From NCBI RefSeq assembly GCF_001742185.1, contig NZ_CP015750.1:434001-498000 (forward strand): a DNA stretch of 64,000 bases. The letters run 5' to 3'. The number at the start of each line of letters is the position of its first letter. Positions within the stretch are counted from its first letter, which is position 1. The notes beneath the pieces are model-generated. The model was given only the letters and a program-made list of their open reading frames with translations, was not told the DNA's origin and searched no databases. The position numbers were made by a program, and so were the translations under genes. Source of the stretch: Pectobacterium wasabiae CFBP 3304 (GTDB taxonomy: Bacteria > Pseudomonadota > Gammaproteobacteria > Enterobacterales > Enterobacteriaceae). Of this stretch, positions 40,001 to 47,827 are shown in pieces.

Positions 40001-43000
40001 CCTTCAAATACCGCATCGTCCACGGTCGGCACCGACACCACAATCCCGCCGGTAGTCCCGGCCGCCACCGGCACGCTGTAACTGCCGTCTGCGTTCACCG
40101 TCACCGGCACCGACTGCCCGGCTATCGTGACCGTCGGCGTACCAATATCGTCCGCGTCGGTCGAGCCGTGGCGCAGCGTAAAGGTCAGCGTGGTCGCCGC
40201 ATCCACCGGCTTGCTCAGCGCCACGTCAAAGCGCGCCGGCTGGCCTTCCGCCACGGTTCCCGCATCCCCGACCGTCAGCACCGGCACATCCGACCCGGCA
40301 CTCGGGCTGTCCGGCGTGCCGCGGTTCAGATCGCTGATCGTCGCCTGCCCGGTGTCGCTGATCCCGGCCGGCAGCGGTGTCCCCGACGCCGTGCTTCCGC
40401 TCAGCGTCCCCACCAGGGCAAAGGTCTCGTTGCCTTCAAATACCGCATCATCCACGGTCGGCACCGACACCACTATTCCGCCGGTAGTCCCGGCCGCCAC
40501 CGGTACGCTGTAACTGCCGTCCCCGTGGTCGGTGACCGGCACCGGCTGCCCGGCTATCGTGACCGTCGGCGTACCAATATCATCCGCGTCGGTCGAGCCG
40601 TGGCGCAGCGTAAAGGTCAGCGTGGTTGCTGCATCCACCGGCTTGCTCAGCGCTATATCAAAGCGCGCCGGCTGGCCTTCCGCCACGGTTCCCGCATCCC
40701 CGACCGTCAGCGCCGGCACATCCGACCCGGCACTCGGGCTGTCCGGCGTGCCGCGGTTCAGATCGCTGATCGTCGCCTGCCCGGTGTCGCTGATCCCGGC
40801 CGGCAGCGGCGTCCCCGATGCCGTGCTCCCGCTCAGGGTGCCCACCAGGGCAAAGGTCTCGTTGCCTTCAAATACCGCATCGTCCACGGTCGGCACCGAC
40901 ACCACAATCCCGCCGGTAGTCCCGGCTGCCACCGGCACGCTGTAACTGCCGTCCGCGTTCACCGTCACCGCCACCGGCTGCCCGGCTATCGTGACCGTCG
41001 GCGTGCCAATATCGTCCGCGTCGGTCGAGCCGTGGCGCAGCGTAAAGGTCAGCGTGGTTGCCGCATCCACCGGCTTACTCAGCGCCACGTCAAAGCGCGC
41101 CGGCTGGCCTTCCGCCACGGTCCCCGCATCCCCGACCGTCAGCACCGGCACATCCGACCCGGCACTCGGGCTGTCCGGCGTGCCGCGGTTCAGATCGCTG
41201 ATCGTCGCCTGCCCGGTGTCGCTGATCCCGGCCGGCAGCGGCGTCCCCGACGCCGTGCTTCCGCTCAGGGTACCCGTCAGGGCAAAGGTCTCGTTGCCTT
41301 CAAACACCGCATCGTCCACGGTCGGCACCGACACCACTATTCCGCCGGTAGTCCCGGCCGCCACCGGTACGCTGTAACTGCCGTCCCCGTGGTCGGTGAC
41401 CGGCACCGGCTGCCCGGCTATCGTGACCGTCGGCGTACCAATGTCGTCCGCGTCGGTAGAGCCGTGGCGCAGCGTAAAGGTCAGCGTGGTTGCCGCATCC
41501 ACCGGCTTGCTCAGCGCCACGTCAAAGCGCGCCGGCTGGCCTTCCGCCACGGTTCCCGCATCCCCGACCGTCAGCGCCGGCACATCCGACCCGGCACTCG
41601 GGCTGTCCGGCGTGCCGCGGTTCAGATCGCTGATCGTCGCCTGCCCGGTGTCGCTGATCCCGGCCGGCAGCGGTGTCCCCGACGCCGTGCTTCCGCTCAG
41701 GGTGCCCTCCAGGGCAAAGGTCTCGTTGCCTTCAAATACCGCATCGTCCACGGTCGGCACCGACACCACAATCCCGCCGGTAGTCCCGGCTGCCACCGGT
41801 ACGCTGTAACTGCCGTCCGCGTTCACCGTCACCGCCACCGACTGCCCGGCTATCGTGACCGTCGGCGTACCGATATCATCCGCGTCGGTCGAGCCGTGGC
41901 GCAGCGTAAAGGTCAGCGTGGTTGCCGCATCCACCGGCTTGCTCAGTGCAATATCAAAGCGCGCCGGCTGGCCTTCCGCCACGGTCCCCGCATCCCCGAC
42001 CGTCAGCACCGGCACATCCGACCCGGCACTCGGGCTGTCCGGCGTGCCGCGGTTCAGATCGCTGATCGTCGCCTGCCCGGTGTCGCTGATCCCGGCCGGC
42101 AGCGGCGTCCCCGACGCCGTACTCCCGCTCAGGGTGCCCTCCAGGGCAAAGGTCTCGTTGCCTTCAAATACCGCATCGTCCACGGTCGGCACCGACACCA
42201 CTATTCCGCCGGTGGTCCCGGCTGCCACCGGCACGCTGTAACTGCCGTCTGCGTTCACCGTCACCGCCACCGACTGCCCGGCTATTGTGACCGTCGGCGT
42301 ACCAATATCGTCCGCGTCGGTCGAGCCGTGGCGCAGCGTAAAGGTCAGCGTGGTCGCGGCATCCACCGGCTTGCTCAGTGCAATATCAAAGCGCGCCGGC
42401 TGGCCTTCCGCCACGGTCCCCGCATCCCCGACCGTCAGCACCGGCACATCCGATCCGGCACTCGGGCTGTCCGGCGTGCCGCGGTTCAGATCGCTGATCG
42501 TCGCCTGCCCGGTGTCGCTGATCCCGGCCGGCAGCGGCGTCCCCGACGCCGTGCTTCCGCTCAGGGTGCCCACCAGGGCAAAGGTCTCGTTGCCTTCAAA
42601 TACCGCATCGTCCACGGTCGGCACCGACACCACTATTCCGCCGGTAGTCCCGGCCGCCACCGGCACGCTGTAACTGCCGTCCGCGTTCACCGTCACCGCC
42701 ACCGACCGGCCGGCGATCGTGACCGTCGGCGTACCAATATCGTCCGCGTCGGTCGAGCCGTGGCGCAGCGTAAAGGTCAGCGTGGTTGCCGCATCGACCG
42801 GCTTGCTCAGCGCTATATCAAAGCGCGCCGGCTGGCCTTCCGCCACGGTCCCCGCATCCCCGACCGTCAGCACCGGCACATCCGACCCGGCACTCGGGCT
42901 GTCCGGCGTGCCGCGGTTCAGATCGCTGATCGTCGCCTGCCCGGTGTCGCTGATCCCGGCCGGCAGCGGCGTCCCCGACGCCGTGCTTCCGCTCAGCGTC

Positions 43001-46000
43001 CCCGTCAGGGCAAAAGTCTCGTTGCCTTCAAATACCGCATCGTCCACGGTCGGCACCGACACCACTATTCCGCCGGTGGTCCCGGCTGCCACCGGCACGC
43101 TGTAACTGCCGTCCGCGTTCGCCGTCACCGCCACCGACTGCCCGGCTATCGTGACCGTCGGCGTACCAATATCGTCCGCGTCGGTCGAGCCGTGGCGCAG
43201 CGTAAAGGTCAGCGTGGTTGCCGCATCCACCGGCTTGCTCAGCGCCACGTCAAAGCGCGCCGGCTGGCCTTCCGCCACGGTTCCCGCATCCCCGACCGTC
43301 AGCACCGGCACATCCGACCCGGCACTCGGGCTGTCCGGCGTGCCGCGGTTCAGATCGCTGATCGTCGCCTGCCCGGTGTCGCTGATCCCGGCCGGCAGCG
43401 GCGTGCCCGATGCCGTGCTTCCGCTCAGCGTCCCCACCAGGGCAAAGGTCTCGTTGCCTTCAAATACCGCATCGTCCACGGTCGGCACCGACACCACTAT
43501 TCCGCCGGTAGTCCCGGCCGCCACCGGCACGCTGTAACTGCCGTCCCCGTGGTCGGTGACCGCCACCGACCGGCCAGCTATCGTGACCGTCGGCGTACCG
43601 ATATCGTCCGCGTCGGTCGAGCCGTGGCGCAGCGTAAAGGTCAGCGTGGTCGCTGCATCCACCGGCTTGCTCAGCGCCACGTCAAAGCGCGCCGGCTGGC
43701 CTTCCGCCACGGTCCCCGCATCCCCGACCGTCAGCACCGGCACATCCGATCCGGCACTCGGGCTGTCCGGCGTGCCGCGGTTCAGATCGCTGATCGTCGC
43801 CTGCCCGGTGTCGCTGATCCCGGCCGGCAGCGGTGTCCCCGACGCCGTGCTCCCGCTCAGGGTGCCCTCCAGGGCAAAGGTCTCGTTGCCTTCAAATACC
43901 GCATCGTCCACGGTCGGCACCGACACCACAATCCCGCCGGTAGTCCCGGCTGCCACCGGCACGCTGTAACTGCCGTCCGCGTTCACCGTCACCGCCACCG
44001 GCTGCCCGGCTATCGTGACCGTCGGCGTACCGATATCGTCCGCGTCGGTCGAGCCGTGGCGCAGCGTAAAGGTCAGCGTGGTCGCCGCATCCACCGGCTT
44101 GCTCAGCGCCACGTCAAAGCGCGCCGGCTGGCCTTCCGCCACGGTTCCCGCATCCCCGACCGTCAGCACCGGCACATCCGACCCGGCACTCGGGCTGTCC
44201 GGCGTGCCGCGGTTCAGATCGCTGATCGTCGCCTGCCCGGTGTCGCTGATCCCGGCCGGCAGCGGCGTGCCCGATGCCGTGCTTCCGCTCAGCGTCCCCA
44301 CCAGGGCAAAGGTCTCGTTGCCTTCAAATACCGCATCGTCCACGGTCGGCACCGACACCACTATTCCGCCGGTAGTCCCGGCCGCCACCGGCACGCTGTA
44401 ACTGCCGTCTGCGTTCACCGTCACCGGCACCGACTGCCCGGCTATCGTGACCGTCGGCGTACCGATATCATCCGCGTCGGTCGAGCCGTGGCGCAGCGTA
44501 AAGGTCAGCGTGGTCGCTGCATCCACCGGCTTGCTCAGCGCCACATCAAAGCGCGCCGGCTGGCCTTCCGCCACGGTTCCCGCATCCCCGACCGTCAGCA
44601 CCGGCACATCGTTGTCTTGCACCGTGGTAACGATAGGATCACCATTGACAAGATTTTCGTAATTGCCGCCGGTTGCTGTTTCAATCCCTACTGATTGCGG
44701 AATATCACCCTGTACCAGATTGTCATCGCCGCGTGCAGCATAGGTAACTGAGCCTTCGGTCTTACCAACCGGAATCGTGACAATTTCCCCATTAGTCAAC
44801 CGAATGACCAGATCGCTACCTTGAGGCGGTAAATCGACCCTGGCAATAATCGTGATCTCTTCACCTTCAGTAACTGTGCCAGGGCCTTCCAACGTAATCT
44901 TGGTCCCGTCATTGTTGTCTACAACGGTGGTGCGGGTGGTGCTGGTTGTATCCAGCGCTTCGTAGTTGCCTCCAGAGGTGCCCACAATCGAGAACTCGAC
45001 TGGTACACTGCCCTGCTGATAGGCATCGTCTGGGCGTGTAGCCACATCAACGGTGCCGCTGCTCTGACCAACCGGAATGGTAATGCTGACGTTATTCCCC
45101 ATGTCAATCACCAGCGGACTGCCCGTCACAGGGTTGTCCACGCGGGCCGTCACCGTGATAATTCCCCCTTCCGTCACCTCATTGGCCGAACTCAGGGTGA
45201 TGGTGGTCGAGTCATTGTTGTCCCCAACGACCGTAGTCGTCGTACTAGTGGTATCTAGGCTGGTATAACTTCCGCCTGAGGTAGAATCGATACCAATATT
45301 GACGAATTCATCCCCTTGGCGATAAGCATCATCACCACGCGTATCTATCGTCACGGACGTGCCCGTTTCCCCAACAGGAATCGTAACCGTTGAACCATTT
45401 GTTAACGTTATGACAAGATCGCTGCCAGTCACTGGGCTATTTACCGTTGCCGTAACGATAATTTTTCCGCCCTCAACAACCCGTCCATCCGAGCTCAATG
45501 TAATAGTGTCATTATTTTCCAGAGAGGATGGCGTAACCAATAACGCTTGAGTATCAAAACCGTCCGTCTGATCCACGTTATTTATTGCGAAGTTGATCCC
45601 TGCGGTTGGGTAGCCGATTATTGGATCCACTATTTGTCCGGTCAAATCCAGTACGACCGCAGCGTGATTTCCACCGCCATCACCCGCTTCGCCTGTACTA
45701 TCATTACCAGCAGCGGCGGCCTCTAGCACTTGCGTTGGGTCAGCACCCTGAGCGATGGCATCTTGTATAGCAGCGATATCATTGGCGGTATCCGCATTTG
45801 TCTGAGGGGACGCACTACTTACATCGCTCCAGCGGCTATCGCGTCCCAGATCCAGTGTCTTACCATCAGGTAACGTGATCGAAACCGCGCCATTGGCACC
45901 GGTCACCACTTCTTCACCACTGTAAACCCGATCGCCGGCGACGAGCAGCCTCTGGCTCCCATCAAGCGCAACGATAAAAACTTGCCCAATAACGAATTTA

Positions 46001-46023
46001 ATAACACCAATCACACCGTTCAA
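34075..46023 (-). CDS. Giant LapA-like RTX adhesin, about 3,980 residues
   Basis: A type I secreted surface adhesin. The start is TTG 46023 (LNGVIGVIKFVIGQ), 8 bases after AAGGAG; the frame extends to 46095 but without support. Order of parts: (1) LapA-type retention module with VIKFVIGQVFIVALDGSQ and DGKTLDLGRDSRW; (2) a likely LapG site AAAAG at residues 102-106; (3) three Ig-like repeats of about 100 residues (to 44611); (4) twenty 144-residue Calx-beta-like repeats (36004-44610); (5) a cadherin-like domain (about 35740-36003); (6) a unique region; (7) RTX nonapeptides such as GGAGNDLLY (about 34360-34560); (8) a C-terminal secretion signal. No cysteine seen. The lapEBC exporter is divergent; lapG and lapD lie beyond the small gene downstream. 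Predicted roles are attachment to plant surfaces and biofilm. Confidence 0.96.
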   Translation of the reverse strand: MNGVIGVIKFVIGQVFIVALDGSQRLLVAGDRVYSGEEVVTGANGAVSITLPDGKTLDLGRDSRWSDVSSASPQTNADTANDIAAIQDAIAQGADPTQVLEAAAAGNDSTGEAGDGGGNHAAVVLDLTGQIVDPIIGYPTAGINFAINNVDQTDGFDTQALLVTPSSLENNDTITLSSDGRVVEGGKIIVTATVNSPVTGSDLVITLTNGSTVTIPVGETGTSVTIDTRGDDAYRQGDEFVNIGIDSTSGGSYTSLDTTSTTTTVVGDNNDSTTITLSSANEVTEGGIITVTARVDNPVTGSPLVIDMGNNVSITIPVGQSSGTVDVATRPDDAYQQGSVPVEFSIVGTSGGNYEALDTTSTTRTTVVDNNDGTKITLEGPGTVTEGEEITIIARVDLPPQGSDLVIRLTNGEIVTIPVGKTEGSVTYAARGDDNLVQGDIPQSVGIETATGGNYENLVNGDPIVTTVQDNDVPVLTVGDAGTVAEGQPARFDVALSKPVDAATTLTFTLRHGSTDADDIGTPTVTIAGQSVPVTVNADGSYSVPVAAGTTGGIVVSVPTVDDAVFEGNETFALVGTLSGSTASGTPLPAGISDTGQATISDLNRGTPDSPSAGSDVPVLTVGDAGTVAEGQPARFDVALSKPVDAATTLTFTLRHGSTDADDIGTPTVTIAGQPVAVTVNADGSYSVPVAAGTTGGIVVSVPTVDDAVFEGNETFALEGTLSGSTASGTPLPAGISDTGQATISDLNRGTPDSPSAGSDVPVLTVGDAGTVAEGQPARFDVALSKPVDAATTLTFTLRHGSTDADDIGTPTVTIAGRSVAVTDHGDGSYSVPVAAGTTGGIVVSVPTVDDAVFEGNETFALVGTLSGSTASGTPLPAGISDTGQATISDLNRGTPDSPSAGSDVPVLTVGDAGTVAEGQPARFDVALSKPVDAATTLTFTLRHGSTDADDIGTPTVTIAGQSVAVTANADGSYSVPVAAGTTGGIVVSVPTVDDAVFEGNETFALTGTLSGSTASGTPLPAGISDTGQATISDLNRGTPDSPSAGSDVPVLTVGDAGTVAEGQPARFDIALSKPVDAATTLTFTLRHGSTDADDIGTPTVTIAGRSVAVTVNADGSYSVPVAAGTTGGIVVSVPTVDDAVFEGNETFALVGTLSGSTASGTPLPAGISDTGQATISDLNRGTPDSPSAGSDVPVLTVGDAGTVAEGQPARFDIALSKPVDAATTLTFTLRHGSTDADDIGTPTVTIAGQSVAVTVNADGSYSVPVAAGTTGGIVVSVPTVDDAVFEGNETFALEGTLSGSTASGTPLPAGISDTGQATISDLNRGTPDSPSAGSDVPVLTVGDAGTVAEGQPARFDIALSKPVDAATTLTFTLRHGSTDADDIGTPTVTIAGQSVAVTVNADGSYSVPVAAGTTGGIVVSVPTVDDAVFEGNETFALEGTLSGSTASGTPLPAGISDTGQATISDLNRGTPDSPSAGSDVPALTVGDAGTVAEGQPARFDVALSKPVDAATTLTFTLRHGSTDADDIGTPTVTIAGQPVPVTDHGDGSYSVPVAAGTTGGIVVSVPTVDDAVFEGNETFALTGTLSGSTASGTPLPAGISDTGQATISDLNRGTPDSPSAGSDVPVLTVGDAGTVAEGQPARFDVALSKPVDAATTLTFTLRHGSTDADDIGTPTVTIAGQPVAVTVNADGSYSVPVAAGTTGGIVVSVPTVDDAVFEGNETFALVGTLSGSTASGTPLPAGISDTGQATISDLNRGTPDSPSAGSDVPALTVGDAGTVAEGQPARFDIALSKPVDAATTLTFTLRHGSTDADDIGTPTVTIAGQPVPVTDHGDGSYSVPVAAGTTGGIVVSVPTVDDAVFEGNETFALVGTLSGSTASGTPLPAGISDTGQATISDLNRGTPDSPSAGSDVPVLTVGDAGTVAEGQPARFDVALSKPVDAATTLTFTLRHGSTDADDIGTPTVTIAGQSVPVTVNADGSYSVPVAAGTTGGIVVSVPTVDDAVFEGNETFALVGTLSGTTASGTPLPAGISDTGQATISDLNRGTPDSPSAGSDVPVLTVGDAGTVAEGQPARFDIALSKPVDAATTLTFTLRHGSTDADDIGTPTVTIAGQSVPVTDHGDGSYSVPVAAGITGGIVVSVPTVDDAVFEGNETFALTGTLSGSTASGTPLPAGISDTGQATISDLNRGTPDSPSAGSDVPVLTVGDAGTVAEGQPARFDIALSKPVDAATTLTFTLRHGSTDADDIGTPTVTIAGQSVAVTVNADGSYSVPVAAGTTGGIVVSVPTVDDAVFEGNETFALVGTLSGTTASGTPLPAGISDSGQATISDLNRGTPDSPSAGSDVPVLTVGDAGTVAEGQPARFDVALSKPVDAATTLTFTLRHGSTDADDIGTPTVTIAGQPVAVTVNADGSYSVPVAAGTTGGIVVSVPTVDDAVFEGNETFALEGTLSGSTASGTPLPAGISDTGQATISDLNRGTPDSPSAGSDVPVLTVGDAGTVAEGQPARFDVALSKPVDAATTLTFTLRHGSTDANDIGTPTVTIAGQSVAVTVNADGSYSVPVAAGTTGGIVVSVPTVDDAVFEGNETFALVGTLSGSTASGTPLPAGISDTGQATISDLNRGTPDSPSAGSDVPVLTVGDAGTVAEGQPARFDVALSKPVDAATTLTFTLRHGSTDADDIGTPTVTIAGQPVAVTVNADGSYSVPVAAGTTGGIVVSVPTVDDAVFEGNETFALEGTLSGSTASGTPLPAGISDSGQATISDLNRGTPDSPSAGSDVPVLTVGDAGTVAEGQPARFDVALSKPVDAATTLTFTLRHGSTDADDIGTPTVTIAGQPVAVTVNADGSYSVPVAAGTTGGIVVSVPTVDDAVFEGNETFALVGTLSGSTASGTPLPAGISDTGQATISDLNRGTPDSPSAGSDVPVLTVGDAGTVAEGQPARFDIALSKPVDAATTLTFTLRHGSTDANDIGTPTVTIAGQSVPVTDHGDGSYSVPVAAGTTGGIVVSVPTVDDAVFEGNETFALVGTLSGSTASGTPLPAGISDTGQATISDLNRGTPNSPSAGSDVPVLTVGDAGTVAEGQPARFDVALSKPVDAATTLTFTLRHGSTDADDIGTPTVTIAGQPVAVTVNADGSYSVPVAAGTTGGIVVSVPTVDDAVFEGNETFALVGTLSGSTASGTPLPAGISDTGQATISDLNRGTPDSPSAGSDVPVLTVGDAGTVAEGQPARFDVALSKPVDAATTLTFTLRHGSTDADDIGTPTVTIAGQPVAVTVNADGSYSVPVAAGTTGGIVVSVPTVDDAVFEGNETFALVGTLSGSTASGTPLPAGISDTGQATISDLNHAPVTADQSIRTEEDTSVSGTITASDVDGDTLSYGVGTQPQNGTLTLDSATGKYTYTPAANFSGSDHFTVTVADGNGGTATSTVTVGITPVADAPVVNLSTTTSTTTPGSAEIIKVNGGSGKSGGFDVQDGKIVKIGSDVRVWLTEGDTAPTAANPSEQIKYYGKDNGNGNPGGSTSYADIFVVHSKSGYFYRQSDWTEAQKQHKQLDSVHGNSQSQSSNPGKDYIFVQKEEGFSYQAENSTNNRNNNFNTMDGVKVTYSDGKGHSGSLIQQVSNQLEGVIYSDGSTYTAGNSATVDKVPGQAGKQVYVLDVSAALTDRDGSETLSGIRLTGIPTGTVLTDQINNVKYTVGADGTYLIQNAHNAQTLAGKITLEVPGDAGKLNVIAQATSTEISNHDTATGYSAEGAEQYGLSVGTAGSDTMSGTYNDDVLFGDVVSFPNIDGNGITTLQNYIGKQLGMQTGVPTTKDMHNYIASHSSEFDLSSAKGGNDILNGGDGDDILFGQGGNDTLYGGAGNDLLYGGSGDDILIGGAGGDTLIGGAGADTFKWQAGDIGNDVIKDFNAKEGDRIDLSDLVGELEQGTDISRYIRITDSQGSPVIEVSTAGNFTADKGGTVAVSITLEHYNGALPSLESLVSKPEQSH
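36004..44610. repeat. twenty tandem 432-bp repeats within the adhesin gene
   Basis: Twenty direct copies of 432 bp (144 codons) in exact register, the last one lacking its final 11 codons. Each encodes DVPVLTVGDAGTVAEGQPAR... to ...SDLNRGTPDSPSAGS. Copies are almost identical and differ at a few alternating positions only. No frameshift occurs across 8.6 kb. Confidence 0.97.
45706..45720 (-). other. predicted LapG cleavage site in the adhesin
   Basis: Codons for AAAAG (residues 102-106 from the TTG start) lie just after the retention module, at nearly the same place as the TAAG site of Pseudomonas LapA. LapG cuts between the two alanines of such motifs. Confidence 0.7.
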
Positions 46024-46395
46024 AATATTTTCTCCTTGATATCTATAATTATTTTTTTGATATTGCGATATGCAGCTATAGATCTTGGCTATCATCCTGA
46101 TAAGGTTGATTTGCTGTGTGTCGTCCTGACATTTAAAAAAATACTACGATAGTGCTGCCGTTATGCGTCAAACACTTGACTCAATGAGCGATATAATAAA
46201 AAATTCAGAATATTCTTTCCAGAACTTTACTCATTTAGAGTAACTATTATTTCACCTTTTACTGAGCCTTTCAGAAAGGACTTTAACGCAGTGATATTAA
46301 AGGAATAAAAAAAATAAATTCGTTAAATGTTCATATAACACTCAAACACTTTAATAGGAATAATCACAAATAAAGTTTTGTGAAGGAAACTGCTG
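46024..46395. promoter_or_regulatory. divergent promoter region of adhesin and lapEBC
   Basis: An AT-rich 370-bp spacer between two divergent operons. It should hold both promoters. A TATAAT lies at 46192-46197 on the plus strand but without a good -35. AAGGAG (46028-46033 on the minus strand) serves the adhesin start and AAGGAA (46382-46387) serves lapE. I see no clear operator. Confidence 0.5.
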
Positions 46396-47748
46396 ATGAT
46401 ACGTAGATACCGTTTTGCTTTATTACCTTTTATTACCTTTTTTTCCACAGCGACATATGCCGAGACGCTCCAGGAAGCAATAAAAAATACGCTCTATACA
46501 CATCCTGAAGTAAACGCATCCATTAATAGCCGTTTTTCTGCCGAACATGATTTGCGTGCAGCAAAAGGCGGATATCTTCCTTCCATCACGCTGAATGCAG
46601 GCGTTGGCCGCGAAGAAACCGATAGCCCTTCTACGCGTGCAAGCGCCAATAAACGCACGGAGCTCAGCCGCCAGGAATCAAGTATCGCTCTAAATCAGAC
46701 GGTCTTTGATGGTTTCGCCACCTCGAGTGAAGTTGGCAGACAGCGTGCCACGGTCAATTCACGCGCCTATAAAGTATTAAACACCAGTGAGGCGACGGCG
46801 TTAAATACCGTTCAGGTGTATATTAATGTGCTGCAACGTCAGGAATTCGTCCGTTTAGCAGAAGCTAACCTCGCAAGCCATGAGCGTATTTACGATCAAA
46901 TAAGGCTGCGCAGTGAGCAAGGCGTCGGAAGGCTGGCCGATCTGGATCAGGCGGAGGCACGTCTGGCACAAGCACGCAACAATACATTGACAGAAAAAAC
47001 CAATCTGGATGATGCCAAAATCAATTACATGAGCGTTGTGGGGAAAGTACCTGAGAATTTGGTGATACCCGATGCTTCCGCGATAAAAATCCCCTCCTCG
47101 TTGGAAGAAGCACAGCGCATCATGCTGGCAAATAGCCCGGCACTAAAATCCGCAGAATCGGACATTGAAGCCACCCAGCAGCAATATGAAACATCAAAAT
47201 CAACCTTTTATCCACGTCTCAACGTTGAACTCTCTCGCACAATGAATAACAACATTGATGGGACGCGCGGCCAAAACAATGAGTGGCAGGCGATGCTGCG
47301 GATGCGCTATAACCTGTATGAGGGCGGTAGCAGCAAGGCCAATATGGAATCTAAAGCCTATCAGATAAAAGAAGCACAGGATGTCCGAAATAATGCCCTG
47401 CGCCTACTGAATGAAGAACTGAAACTAGCCTGGTCAGCGCTAAACAACGCACGTCAGCAGGTTCCGATTGCCGCCGAATACGCTGACCGTAGTATGAAAG
47501 TACGTACGGCCTATCAGAAGCAATTTGGTCTGGGAGAAAGGACGCTATTGGACTTGCTGGATAGTGAAAACGAACTGTTCACCGCCCAGAGGCGTTTGGT
47601 CGAGGTCCGCTTTATCGCCCTTTATACCGAATACCGGATCACATCACGTATGGGTGAGCTATTGAATCGTCTAGCGATCCCAGCGCCTGATGCGGGTACC
47701 AGCTTGACAAATGTGACAAGCCAAGCAGAGTTACCAAGCCTTAATTAA
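46396..47748 (+). CDS. lapE: TolC-family outer membrane channel of the adhesin exporter, LapE-type
   Basis: An outer membrane efflux channel that completes the type I machine. The 450 residues have a signal peptide (ending near ATYA) and two OEP repeats with TolC-type features: LQEAIKNTLYTHPEV near the N-terminus, LNQTVFDG, YNLYEGG and LLDLLDSENELFTAQ. A good ribosome site (AAGGAA) precedes the start. lapB and lapC follow on the same strand, after 79 bases and then a 14-base overlap. The dedicated channel supports a self-contained exporter for the divergent adhesin. Confidence 0.93.
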   Translation: MIRRYRFALLPFITFFSTATYAETLQEAIKNTLYTHPEVNASINSRFSAEHDLRAAKGGYLPSITLNAGVGREETDSPSTRASANKRTELSRQESSIALNQTVFDGFATSSEVGRQRATVNSRAYKVLNTSEATALNTVQVYINVLQRQEFVRLAEANLASHERIYDQIRLRSEQGVGRLADLDQAEARLAQARNNTLTEKTNLDDAKINYMSVVGKVPENLVIPDASAIKIPSSLEEAQRIMLANSPALKSAESDIEATQQQYETSKSTFYPRLNVELSRTMNNNIDGTRGQNNEWQAMLRMRYNLYEGGSSKANMESKAYQIKEAQDVRNNALRLLNEELKLAWSALNNARQQVPIAAEYADRSMKVRTAYQKQFGLGERTLLDLLDSENELFTAQRRLVEVRFIALYTEYRITSRMGELLNRLAIPAPDAGTSLTNVTSQAELPSLN

Positions 47749-47827
47749 TATATTTCATTAGTCAGCCAGCAATAAATTATGGTTTATATGCGAGGGAATT
47801 ACGTTGCGTAAGGGAACGTTCAGTTAA

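Noticed and set aside
36004..44610. CRISPR-like or satellite array
   Set aside because: The repeats are 432 bp, in frame, coding and without spacers.
35371..44694. Very long open frames on the plus strand across the adhesin repeats (807 and 2,228 codons)
   Set aside because: They are antisense shadows. A 432-bp repeat that lacks stops in one antisense frame stays open in every copy. The products are Arg/His-rich with no family resemblance, while the minus strand encodes a coherent adhesin.
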